Assembly (NCBI GenBank): GCA_029258405.1
Contig: JARHYY010000118.1
Span: 1 to 30,647, forward strand
From: Helicobacteraceae bacterium
GTDB taxonomy: Bacteria > Campylobacterota > Campylobacteria > Campylobacterales > Helicobacteraceae
Direction of reading: 5' to 3'
DNA: 30,647 nt
The notes beneath the pieces are model-generated. The model made no database searches. It was given only the letters and a program-made list of their open reading frames with translations, and had not been told where the DNA came from. The stretch's first letter is position 1, and each line of letters opens with the position of its first letter. The translations under genes were made by a program, and so were the position numbers. This document shows positions 7,676-15,756 of this stretch, piece after piece.

Positions 7676-10097
7676 GAGAATTTCTCTGAAAAATATCTAT
7701 AATAATACCTTGATGCTCATTGTGATGGATATGAGCTTCGCCACCTTCTTTAAGTTTTCCAAACAAAATTTCTTCACTTAACATTGGATTAATGCTTCCA
7801 GCAATAAAATGTTCAATAGGTCTTGCACCGAGTTCTTCATTATAGCCTTTAAGAGCGAAATAGGTTTTAGCATTTTCGCTTAAAGATATATGAATATTTT
7901 TCTCTTTTAGTTGAGTATTGAGATTTGAAATATATTTTAACACGATATTTTTAATATCTTCATGGCTTAGTGCTGAAAAACAAATAATGCGATCTAGGCG
8001 ATTTTGAAATTCTGGAGAAAAAGTTTGCTTAATAGCCTCGAGATGTTTTGCATTATTCATTTGTTTAAAGCCTAAAGCATGAGTCTCTTGAGAGCCAACA
8101 TTAGAAGTCATAATAATAATTACATTACTAAAATCAGCCTTTTTACCATGGCTATCAGATAAACAAGCATTGTCCATAACTTGCAAAAGAATATTAATAA
8201 CTTCTGGATGTGCTTTTTCAATTTCATCAAGCAATAAGAGAGTATAGGGATTTCTACGAATCATATCAATAAGCATCCCTCCATGTTCATAACCTACATA
8301 ACCAGCTGGAGAGCCAATCCATTTAGATACACTATGCTGTTCCATATATTCGCTCATATCTATGCGTTCAAAATGTATGGCAAGCTCTTTAGCAAGCTCT
8401 TTAGCAAGCTCTGTTTTGCCAACGCCAGTGGGTCCAGCAAACAAAAATGAAGCAATGGGATGATTGGGCATACCTAATCCTGCTCGAGACATCTTTAAAG
8501 AATCTACAAGACTTTTAATAGCCTCTGTTTGCCCAAATATTTTTTTCTTCAATCGTTCTTCAAGCGTTTGCAAAAGCAAGAGCTCATCATTTAATATATT
8601 TATAGCGGGTATTTGTGCTTTATTGCTTACAATGTGTTCTATCTCTTGAGAATCAACAAGCATTTTTTGTTCCATTTTCGCTAATGCTCCTGCCTCATCA
8701 ATAATATCAATAGCCTTATCGGGAAAAAATTTATCAAAAATATAACGCTCAGAAAGATCTACCGCCTTTTTTATGGCTTTTTTTGTATATAATACTCCAT
8801 GAAAATCTTCATAAATATTTATAAGATTTTCAAGCATTAATATTGTTTCCTCTTTTGTTGGCTCTTTGATATCTACTTTGATGAATCGTCTTGAAAATGC
8901 TTTATCGCGTTCAAAAAAATGTTGATATTCATCATAGGTGCTTGCCCCTATAACCCTGATTTTTCCGCTTGACAAATAAGGCTTCAATATATTTGAAGCA
9001 TCTAAAGAACTTTCTTTATTTGCACCAGCTCCCATAATCGTATGAATTTCATCAATAAAAAGAATAATGTTACTCTGTTCTTCTAGTTCATGAATTAAGC
9101 TTTGCAAACGCTCTTCAAAGTCTCCACGATAACGCGTTCCTGCAATAAGACTACCTATATTAAGACTTAATATTTCACTATCTTTAAAAAGCATATCTTT
9201 TAAAAAATCTGTGGCTAAAAATTCTACAAGGGCAGTTTTTCCAACGCCCGATTCGCCTACCAATATAGGATTATTTTTTTTACGCCTTGTAAGAATTTCT
9301 TTAATCCTCTTTATCTCTGTTGTCCTACCTATAATTTTATCAATTTTGCCTCTTTTGGCAAGATTGGTAAAATTAGTGCAATACAGTTCTAATGTATTTA
9401 TTTTTTCTCTTAATGTGTCATTAAGGCTTTGATGATTCATTGCTTGAGATTGTTGCATATTTTCTTGGAATTGTTTTTCTATGCTTTTTTTATGCTTTTG
9501 TAATGAAAGATGTATTTGAGCAATTCTTCGCCAAAATGCTCTATTCATCTCATTTCCTGCTGTCCAATGGGTTGCAAAAGCCATTATTATTTGCGCACAA
9601 AAAGTTTCTGGATGATGCTCTATGAGCCCTACAAAAATAGGCATGAGAATAGATTCTAAAGAGTGCTGATTATCTAAAAAGGAGTTTGAAAAGTCTTTAT
9701 GATAAATATTCCCCTCTTGTAATGCCATGCAAAAAGTCTCTAGTGAATCATTGCTCCCCAATTCATTATCAATAGTATCATAAGAATATTCATGGATAAA
9801 ATAACTTCTTACTTCCATGAATAGTTCAAGCAAATCTGGAGATGGACCAAAAAACTTAAACATTTCTTCTCTACTATTCTTGCTTGTTTCAAAATGGGTA
9901 TCAAGTTCATTTTCTAATAATAAAATAAGAGAATCAATGGTAATTGGTGGAATATTGAAGAGATAAGAACATAATGGCTCTTTAAGTATATATAGTAGTA
10001 AATGCTCACAAAGTACAAAATCATCTCTTCTTTCCAATGCTATACAAATAGCCTCAATAAAGATTTTATCTCTCAAGGTGGCATTGTGTTGTGTCAT
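7668..10097 (-). CDS. clpA: ATP-dependent Clp protease ATP-binding subunit ClpA
   Basis: An 809-residue Hsp100 unfoldase that feeds substrates to the ClpP protease. Order: N-domain (about 1-150, rather divergent), first AAA+ module with Walker A GESGVGKT (about 280-287) and Walker B ILFIDEIHTIMGAG, then second module with Walker A GPTGVGKT (about 555-562), MSEYMEQHSVSKWIGSPAGY and Walker B LLLLDEIEKAHPE. There is no long coiled-coil middle domain, so it is ClpA, not ClpB or ClpC. The ClpP-docking loop is present as LGF in THALGFKQ, where E. coli ClpA has IGL. It starts on an ATGA overlap with clpS. No clpP gene is in the window, so ClpP must be encoded elsewhere. Confidence 0.96.
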   Translation of the reverse strand: MTQHNATLRDKIFIEAICIALERRDDFVLCEHLLLYILKEPLCSYLFNIPPITIDSLILLLENELDTHFETSKNSREEMFKFFGPSPDLLELFMEVRSYFIHEYSYDTIDNELGSNDSLETFCMALQEGNIYHKDFSNSFLDNQHSLESILMPIFVGLIEHHPETFCAQIIMAFATHWTAGNEMNRAFWRRIAQIHLSLQKHKKSIEKQFQENMQQSQAMNHQSLNDTLREKINTLELYCTNFTNLAKRGKIDKIIGRTTEIKRIKEILTRRKKNNPILVGESGVGKTALVEFLATDFLKDMLFKDSEILSLNIGSLIAGTRYRGDFEERLQSLIHELEEQSNIILFIDEIHTIMGAGANKESSLDASNILKPYLSSGKIRVIGASTYDEYQHFFERDKAFSRRFIKVDIKEPTKEETILMLENLINIYEDFHGVLYTKKAIKKAVDLSERYIFDKFFPDKAIDIIDEAGALAKMEQKMLVDSQEIEHIVSNKAQIPAINILNDELLLLQTLEERLKKKIFGQTEAIKSLVDSLKMSRAGLGMPNHPIASFLFAGPTGVGKTELAKELAKELAIHFERIDMSEYMEQHSVSKWIGSPAGYVGYEHGGMLIDMIRRNPYTLLLLDEIEKAHPEVINILLQVMDNACLSDSHGKKADFSNVIIIMTSNVGSQETHALGFKQMNNAKHLEAIKQTFSPEFQNRLDRIICFSALSHEDIKNIVLKYISNLNTQLKEKNIHISLSENAKTYFALKGYNEELGARPIEHFIAGSINPMLSEEILFGKLKEGGEAHIHHNEHQGIIIDIFQRNSHA

Positions 10098-10393
10098 TGA
10101 TAATATTCCATTCGTGTTGTAGGGGGATAATTATGCTCTGTTGCCTTTTTATCCATTAGAGCAATTCTTGCTCTAGCGACTTCATAACTATATACACCAA
10201 CTATGGATTTTCCCTCGTTGTGTGCTTTTATTGTAATATTTATCGCCTCTTCTGTTGTTTTTTTAAAAATTTCTGTAAGCATGGAGATAGTAAAGCTCAT
10301 AGATATTGCATTATTATCAATTAAAATAACAGTATATTTGGTTGTTTTACATAAGCATAATTGCCCCATTAAATCATTAGCACAGTGTTTCAA
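10094..10393 (-). CDS. clpS: ClpS adaptor with a divergent N-degron pocket
   Basis: A 99-residue protein matching ClpS: YTVILIDNNAISMSF near residues 20-34, AHNEGKSIVGVYSYEVA near 57-73, and a helix ending at KKATEHNYPP. ClpS normally delivers N-end-rule substrates to ClpA. Aligned by eye to E. coli ClpS, the NDD triplet that holds the substrate amino group is D26-N27-N28. The pocket residues equal to Thr38, Val43, Met62 and Val65 are Ile, Thr, Thr and Ala. His66 is kept as His58. The start is a TTG overlapping the stop of the upstream gene; the ATG at codon 9 has no visible SD. It overlaps clpA by four bases. Family call secure, classic recognition function doubtful. Confidence 0.88.
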   Translation of the reverse strand: MKHCANDLMGQLCLCKTTKYTVILIDNNAISMSFTISMLTEIFKKTTEEAINITIKAHNEGKSIVGVYSYEVARARIALMDKKATEHNYPPTTRMEYYQ

Positions 10394-12414
10394 AGGTCTT
10401 CGTCTCTTATTTTAATGCAAATAAAACATGATATAAAATGCCTATGTGTACTTCCTGCTTTAAATTCCCTATATCCAACTGAAGGCTCGATAGAAACAAG
10501 ATATGTTGCTCCGTTATCAAGAGTCATAATTTGTTTTTGAGATTTTGGATTTCTTGGATCAAATTTATTTTCGAGTTTAAAAGAATCTAAATTTACATCA
10601 TCTTTTGTAGTTGCTATAATATTCTTATCTTGATCAATAAAAAATGTAAATATTTCATTATTCTCCCCAAGCAAAAAGGATTCTTTTTGCAAAAAAGAAA
10701 CCAAAATTTCTTTAAACTCTTCTACTTTAATTACAAAAGCAACACCTCCTATAAAATGCCCTAACTCATCACATATGGGTGCCATAAATGTGTAACTTGC
10801 ATCAGTAGAGCCACTAAATTGAGGAACTTCAAAGTTAGAAAGATAATAGCGGTTACTATTTGCCATGCCTTTAAGTGCAACAATAGATTCTGAAGAAACA
10901 GTATGATGAGTGCCTTTAATGAGATGAGAATTAGCTAAAACTGCTCCATTAGTATTAAATAAAACAATATCTGCATATGAAGTATAAGTTTTATTAATGT
11001 CTTCAAGTTTTGCAATTATTCTTCGTGTGTCTGATGATTCAAGCTGACTATTCATGTGAGCAGAGAGATATTTTCTAAAAATACTTGAATGGCTAATCCA
11101 TCGGCAATTATTGGATTTTTCATAGAAGTATCGATCAAGCAGTTGAATTGATGAACGAGCATAACCATCAATTATGCTAAAGAGAGAATTAAATATACTT
11201 CTTTGTAAGTTTTCTATTGACTGTATGCACAAGAAATTAATTTGATCACTCAAAAGGCGAATGCTATCTAGTATTGGATTTAATGCATAAGAACGACTTT
11301 TAGAAGCAATAATTTCACCATTAATAACAACATCACCTAAATCTTCATTGATATTTTCTGCCTCTAAGATTACGGCGTCTAAATTTTCTGTGCGTAAAGA
11401 TGAGTTGTTAAGAAAATCTTCTGGTATTTTAAAGTCGTTCTCTGCACCTCTTGGGTTAAATGCAACTTGCAAAGGCACTATGCGATAAAATTTCCAATCT
11501 ACCGCTATGCTCTTAGAGCCACTCTTTATATTTTTAACGCTTTCACAACAAGCTGCAAAAGCTTGTCTTTTCCCCACTTCAATAAAATTGCAATTTTCTT
11601 TCGTGGTAAAATGTACATTTTCGCCTATAGGAAAACGATGCTCATTGTCAGAATAAATAATATTGTTTTTACCATCAACAACTAGTAAAATTGTCTGCGG
11701 CAAATGATAAGTAAAATATTGACAAATTTGATCAATCTCTTGATAGAAGTCAAAAATGGTAATCAATGCACCAGCACATTGATGCAAACTTTCATTCATG
11801 ATAGGTACGATGCTAATAAGCTCTCTTTTTCCTCCATAGAAGTCTAAAGGAGAGAGTGCCTCTATTTTTTCATTATTTTTTATCGCCTCAAGGATATGAG
11901 AATTTTTTGTTGTGCCTGAAATATCTTTTTCTAAAGAAAGAATAATTTCACCTTGTGTATTTACAAGAATAATATTTTTATAAATGGTATATATATTTTG
12001 ATAATGTTGCAAATGCTTTTTAAGTATCTGAATTTTTTCTTCATTTTTTAGATCGCCATCGCTGAAAAATCGCACCAAACGGCTCCCTTTAGCTAATGCA
12101 ATAGCGTCTAAAGAGCATCCATCAATAGTATGCACTAACAAGTTTGCTATGATAGCTGCAGAAACACTCGCTTCTTTATAGCGATTATAAAAGTTTTGCT
12201 CAATGAGCGTATCAATGAGACGATCCTGCAAATTATTGAATTTTTGTTGTGTTGCTTCCATGAATTCAAAAAGATTTTCAGCAATATCTAAAGAGCTAAT
12301 TTTTCCTGTAAGCGTTGTTTTTCCCAAAAGAGAGTTAAGAGAAGAAAATTGTGTTCTATAATGTCCTATATTTGGCATATAAGTACTTAACATATTGACA
12401 GTTTGCTGTTCCAT
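10390..12414 (-). CDS. Soluble double-Cache sensor-like protein, no output domain
   Basis: A 674-residue protein with no signal peptide or membrane segment that I can find. It appears to contain two Cache/PDC-like sensory modules. The first, about residues 60-270, has NIILVNTQGEIILSLEKDISGT followed by GKRELISIVPI and CAGALITIFDFYQEI. The second, about 400-600, has ADIVLFNTNGAVLANSHL, TASYTFMAPI-like text and LGHFIGGVAFVIKVEEF. No kinase, methyl-accepting, GGDEF or HTH domain follows; the C-terminal 80 residues resemble a third half-module. I take the ATG at 12414 over a TTG ten codons earlier because AAAGGGAG precedes it. It leads the clpS-clpA operon and overlaps clpS. A ligand-binding partner for chemotaxis or for a kinase is possible. 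Confidence 0.65.
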   Translation of the reverse strand: MEQQTVNMLSTYMPNIGHYRTQFSSLNSLLGKTTLTGKISSLDIAENLFEFMEATQQKFNNLQDRLIDTLIEQNFYNRYKEASVSAAIIANLLVHTIDGCSLDAIALAKGSRLVRFFSDGDLKNEEKIQILKKHLQHYQNIYTIYKNIILVNTQGEIILSLEKDISGTTKNSHILEAIKNNEKIEALSPLDFYGGKRELISIVPIMNESLHQCAGALITIFDFYQEIDQICQYFTYHLPQTILLVVDGKNNIIYSDNEHRFPIGENVHFTTKENCNFIEVGKRQAFAACCESVKNIKSGSKSIAVDWKFYRIVPLQVAFNPRGAENDFKIPEDFLNNSSLRTENLDAVILEAENINEDLGDVVINGEIIASKSRSYALNPILDSIRLLSDQINFLCIQSIENLQRSIFNSLFSIIDGYARSSIQLLDRYFYEKSNNCRWISHSSIFRKYLSAHMNSQLESSDTRRIIAKLEDINKTYTSYADIVLFNTNGAVLANSHLIKGTHHTVSSESIVALKGMANSNRYYLSNFEVPQFSGSTDASYTFMAPICDELGHFIGGVAFVIKVEEFKEILVSFLQKESFLLGENNEIFTFFIDQDKNIIATTKDDVNLDSFKLENKFDPRNPKSQKQIMTLDNGATYLVSIEPSVGYREFKAGSTHRHFISCFICIKIRDEDL

Positions 12415-12464
12415 GAATTTAAATGCTCCCTTTGTAAATCTCAAGTTTAAGAAATTCTTTCGCT

Positions 12465-12470
12465 ATTGTA
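12465..12470 (-). promoter_or_regulatory. -10 element heading the clpS-clpA-murA run
   Basis: TACAAT on the minus strand (GATACAAT context), about 50 bases upstream of the ATG at 12414. It is the best -10 candidate in the divergent 160-bp gap and would head the seven-gene run down to murA. Confidence 0.4.
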
Positions 12471-12520
12471 TCTTTTTTATGATAAAATATCTGTTAAATT
12501 CAAAAAAACTTTAAAATTAG

Positions 12521-12526
12521 TATATT
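12521..12526 (+). promoter_or_regulatory. Possible -10 for the DMT permease
   Basis: TATATT about 50 bases upstream of the TTG start at 12579. A second candidate, TG-A-TAAAAT at 12480-12488, is farther away. The sequence alone does not choose between them. Confidence 0.3.
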
Positions 12527-12578
12527 CTTAATTTAAATTTATTGCTTTATCAAAAATAAGCTGCCATGAGGATTATAT

Positions 12579-13472
12579 TTGAAAAACATATCTCTTAAGG
12601 GTTTATTATTCGCTATTTTTGGTGCTGTTAGTTGGGGTGCAAGCGGCGTTGTTAGTGAATTTTTGTTTAAAGGCGGTACAGATCCACATGTGCTTAGTGT
12701 GTATCGCATGTTCTTTGCGGGCATTATTTTTCTTATGTGGGCATACATTATGCCACCTAAGAAAAATAAAAAACCATTGAGGGTACTTTTGAAAACAAAG
12801 AATGATTTGCTCTCATTAATCTTATTTAGCGTTCTTGGAATGCTATTAACCCAATATGGTTATTTGCTTGCTATTGCCTATAGTGATGCAGGAACAGCAA
12901 CAATGATTTGTGCAACTGACCCTATATTTATCATGATTGCAGTTTGTGTATTAAATAAAAAAAGCCCCCATGCTCAAGAAGTGCTAGCACTTATCCTCGC
13001 TATTCTTGGCGTTTTTTTATTGGCAACAAAGGGCGATATAAGCACACTTAATATCAATATTAATGCTTTATTGTGGGGGCTTAGCTCTGCTTTTGGCATG
13101 ATTTTTTATACGCTTACACCAAAGAATATTATTATGCACTATGGAAGCACAGCTGTAATGGGGTATGCACTCATTCTAGCATCTTTAATACTAGCAGTAT
13201 ATATAAAAATTTGGTCGTCAGGTTTCCCTTTTTCGTTTCAAGAGTTTTTATGTCTTATGATTATTGTCTGCATTGGAACGGTAGGTGCATTTTACATGTT
13301 TATAAATGGGGTGATTCTTATTGGTGCTATAAGAGCGAGCATGGTAGGCGTGCTTGAACCATTAAGTGCGGCTTTTTTTTCCTTTCTTTTTTTGGGCACA
13401 AGCTTTACCATGATAGACATTATCGCCTTTTTGTGTATCTTAAGTACAATATTTATTATTCGCAAGATATGA
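12579..13472 (+). CDS. DMT-superfamily (EamA) permease
   Basis: A 297-residue inner-membrane protein with ten predicted hydrophobic segments arranged as two EamA repeats. The first begins LLFAIFGAVSWGASGVVSEF; the second begins near residue 158 with ALLWGLSSAFGMIFYTLTPK. GTATMICATDPIFIMI and GAIRASMVGVLEPLSAAFFSFLF are the conserved repeat ends. Family members export amino acids, drugs or metabolites; the substrate cannot be read from the sequence. The start is TTG, chosen because GAGGA ends six bases upstream and the reading frame has no earlier good start. Its stop TGA directly abuts the stop of the convergent epimerase gene, with no intervening base. Confidence 0.88.
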   Translation: MKNISLKGLLFAIFGAVSWGASGVVSEFLFKGGTDPHVLSVYRMFFAGIIFLMWAYIMPPKKNKKPLRVLLKTKNDLLSLILFSVLGMLLTQYGYLLAIAYSDAGTATMICATDPIFIMIAVCVLNKKSPHAQEVLALILAILGVFLLATKGDISTLNININALLWGLSSAFGMIFYTLTPKNIIMHYGSTAVMGYALILASLILAVYIKIWSSGFPFSFQEFLCLMIIVCIGTVGAFYMFINGVILIGAIRASMVGVLEPLSAAFFSFLFLGTSFTMIDIIAFLCILSTIFIIRKI

Positions 13473-14522
13473 TTAGACATTGTAATAAGTACGATACCAA
13501 GAGATAAAATTTTTTACACCGATTTGTACAGATGTAGTAGGTTTATACCCTAATGCCTCTAAATCCTTAGTGCATGCATAAGTAGCTTGAACATCACCTT
13601 CTTGCATTGGCAAAAAGTTTTTTTGTGCTTTTTTACCTAGATGTTCTTCTATGGCAGCAATAAAATCCATAAGCTTTACAGGCGAACTATTACCAATATT
13701 GTAGATTCTATATGGAGCAGACGAAGTAGCACTATCAGCTTTTTTTGCATCCCATTGCATATTTGCTTTTGGAGGATTGTCAATTACAAGCATAATGCCT
13801 TGTACAATATCATCTATATAAGTAAAATCTCGCACCATGTTTCCATGGTTATAAACATCAATAGGTTTATTTTCTAAAATTGCCTGCGTAAAAAGAAAAA
13901 GTGCCATATCTGGACGACCCCACGGACCATAAACAGTAAAAAATCTTAAACCTGTAGCAGGAAGTGCAAAAAGGTGTGCATAAGTATGAGCCATCATTTC
14001 ATTGCTTTTTTTTGTTGCTGCATAAAGACTTATAGGATGATCAACGCTTTTATGAACATCAAAAGGCATTTCTTGATTGAGCCCATATACAGAAGAACTA
14101 GAAGCATAGGTTAAATGCTGAATATTAAAGTGGCGACATGATTCAAGAATATTCATAAATCCTACAATATTGCTTTCAATATAAGCATAAGGATTTGTTA
14201 AAGAATATCTTACCCCCGCTTGTGCAGCAAGATGACAAACTGTATTAAATTTTTCTTCTCTAAAAAGTCGGTTTAATGTTTCTTTATCTTCAAGATTGAC
14301 TTGCATAAAACGATAATTCTTGTATTTTGTGCTTTGGGTAATATGTTTTTCTTGAATATCTTTAGAATGAATTCCCATTTCTTGCAATCGTGAGTACTTT
14401 AAATTTACATCATAATAATCATTTATGCTATCAATACCTACAATCTCATTACCGCGTTTTAACATTGCCTGTGCCAAAGAGAAACCAATAAAACCTGCCG
14501 TTCCTGTAATAAGAATTTTCAT
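13473..14522 (-). CDS. NAD-dependent epimerase, UDP-glucuronate 4-epimerase type
   Basis: A 349-residue extended SDR enzyme. The Rossmann motif is GTAGFIG (residues 7-13), the catalytic set is SSSVYG with Tyr-x3-Lys in YAATKKSNE, and FTVYGPWGRPDMALF plus VRDFTYIDDIVQG are characteristic of the UDP-glucuronate/UDP-galacturonate 4-epimerase group (CapI, GlaE-like). It would supply UDP-galacturonate for lipopolysaccharide, capsule or glycoprotein glycans. Plain UDP-glucose 4-epimerase (GalE) is less likely, given the RPDMA block. AAGGAA lies five bases before the ATG, and the upstream aminotransferase stop is one base before it. No glycosyltransferase lies nearby, so this is not part of a visible polysaccharide locus. 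Confidence 0.87.
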   Translation of the reverse strand: MKILITGTAGFIGFSLAQAMLKRGNEIVGIDSINDYYDVNLKYSRLQEMGIHSKDIQEKHITQSTKYKNYRFMQVNLEDKETLNRLFREEKFNTVCHLAAQAGVRYSLTNPYAYIESNIVGFMNILESCRHFNIQHLTYASSSSVYGLNQEMPFDVHKSVDHPISLYAATKKSNEMMAHTYAHLFALPATGLRFFTVYGPWGRPDMALFLFTQAILENKPIDVYNHGNMVRDFTYIDDIVQGIMLVIDNPPKANMQWDAKKADSATSSAPYRIYNIGNSSPVKLMDFIAAIEEHLGKKAQKNFLPMQEGDVQATYACTKDLEALGYKPTTSVQIGVKNFISWYRTYYNV

Positions 14523-14523
14523 T

Positions 14524-15651
14524 TTATTCCTTATTGTAATTCATGCAATTATAGTAATATTGCATAAATATTGAGTTACAAATCCCATCAAATCGACGAA
14601 TGCCTAATATATCTAAGGTGTATTCAAGTGCATTAACAACCCATACAGCCTCATGAGGTTCTATGAGCCCCATGTGGTTGATGCGGAAAATTTTGCCCTT
14701 AAGATGATCCTGCCCACCAGCTATATTAAGTGCAAAATCATTTTTGAGAACTTTTCTAATGCTTTCAGCATATTGCTCATGAATAATAGTTGTCATTGCT
14801 AAGCATGGTATTTTAGGATATATTTTTAATCCAACTGCCTTTAAAGCTTCTTGTGTAGCTAATGCCCTTGCTTTTGTTTGTCGATAAACTTCAGCAAAGC
14901 CTATAAATTGCACTTTTTCAAGATATTTTGCAAAACCAGCAATTAAATTTATAGTGGGGGTATATGCTGTTGTATTTTTGCGTTGATTTTTGAGCTCACT
15001 TTTAAGATTGAAATAATACCCCACATTTCTATGCTCTATACGCTCTATAGCCGCCTCTGAAAGCCCGATAAAACTTAAACCCGGAGGGAGCATAAAAGCC
15101 TTTTGACTCCCTCCAATTAAGGCATCTATATAATGGGTATCGATAAACTCCACCCCTAATGCAGTGATACAATCAATTACAACCATAATATCTTTGTTAA
15201 TATTTTTTACCTCTTCTGCTATCTCTTCAAAAGGATGTCTTAAACCCCCGGCACTTTCGCAAGCCTGCAAAAAAACACAATCAATATCTGGATTTTTTTT
15301 AAGGGCATCAATGACATCATCTACATTAGCAGATGTATCCCATTCATTTTTAATTTCACAAAAAGGAATGTTAAATGCCTTAGCAATTTTTGTAAATCGT
15401 TCCCCAAATTTTCCACTATTAATGATTAAGGCTTTTTTGGCACACAAAGAGAGCATACAAGCTTCCATAGCCCCTGTTCCAGAGCTTGCAAGCATAATTG
15501 CTTCATTCATATCTAAAAATGCTATTAATGATTCTTTACAGAAAGCAAACATTTTTTCAAATTCAGGAGTGCGATGATGAATGCTTGGGGCATTCATGGC
15601 ATGTCTTATAAACTCTGGTGTAGGGGTTGGTCCTGGTGTAAAAAGTAGCAT
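14524..15651 (-). CDS. Class V aminotransferase (alanine-glyoxylate/serine type)
   Basis: A 375-residue PLP enzyme of the alanine-glyoxylate / serine-pyruvate aminotransferase group. The N terminus LLFTPGPTPTPEFI and then HHRTPEFEKMF are the family opening. ASSGTGAMEA binds the cofactor phosphate, VVIDCITALGVEF supplies the cofactor Asp, and the Schiff-base lysine is Lys184 in GGSQKAFMLPPG. H. pylori HP0736 is, from memory, a similar protein. The track-length TTG start eight codons upstream is rejected: AAAAGGAGG lies just ahead of the ATG at 15651. The last 20 residues (FMQYYYNCMNYNKE) extend past the usual family end. It lies one base upstream of the epimerase gene, in the same transcript. 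Confidence 0.88.
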   Translation of the reverse strand: MLLFTPGPTPTPEFIRHAMNAPSIHHRTPEFEKMFAFCKESLIAFLDMNEAIMLASSGTGAMEACMLSLCAKKALIINSGKFGERFTKIAKAFNIPFCEIKNEWDTSANVDDVIDALKKNPDIDCVFLQACESAGGLRHPFEEIAEEVKNINKDIMVVIDCITALGVEFIDTHYIDALIGGSQKAFMLPPGLSFIGLSEAAIERIEHRNVGYYFNLKSELKNQRKNTTAYTPTINLIAGFAKYLEKVQFIGFAEVYRQTKARALATQEALKAVGLKIYPKIPCLAMTTIIHEQYAESIRKVLKNDFALNIAGGQDHLKGKIFRINHMGLIEPHEAVWVVNALEYTLDILGIRRFDGICNSIFMQYYYNCMNYNKE

Positions 15652-15673
15652 ATAGCCCCTCCTTTTAGTGCTC

Positions 15674-15702
15674 AATACATATTACTCTATATGTCATGTA
15701 TT
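15674..15702. repeat. Nested inverted repeats upstream of aminotransferase
   Basis: AATACAT at 15674-15680 pairs with ATGTATT at 15696-15702, and overlapping ACATAT at 15677-15682 pairs with ATATGT at 15689-15694. The site lies just upstream of the aminotransferase start, beside a possible -10 (TAGAAT, minus strand, 15700-15705). It may be an operator; in AT-rich DNA it may also be chance. Confidence 0.3.
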
Positions 15703-15727
15703 CTAAAATATTTTATCTTAAAAACTT

Positions 15728-15742
15728 ATTGCATGTAGCAAT
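15728..15742 (-). terminator. Weak terminator after PiT gene
   Basis: ATTGC pairs with GCAAT around a five-base loop, and on the minus strand the hairpin is followed by AAGTTTTTAAG. The stem is only 5 bp, so termination would be partial. It lies 15 bases past the PiT stop codon. Confidence 0.35.
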
Positions 15743-15756
15743 CCTTTTTTAAGAAT

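Noticed and set aside
15164..15577. A 137-codon plus-strand frame
   Set aside because: Shadow of the aminotransferase gene; composition follows the antisense strand.
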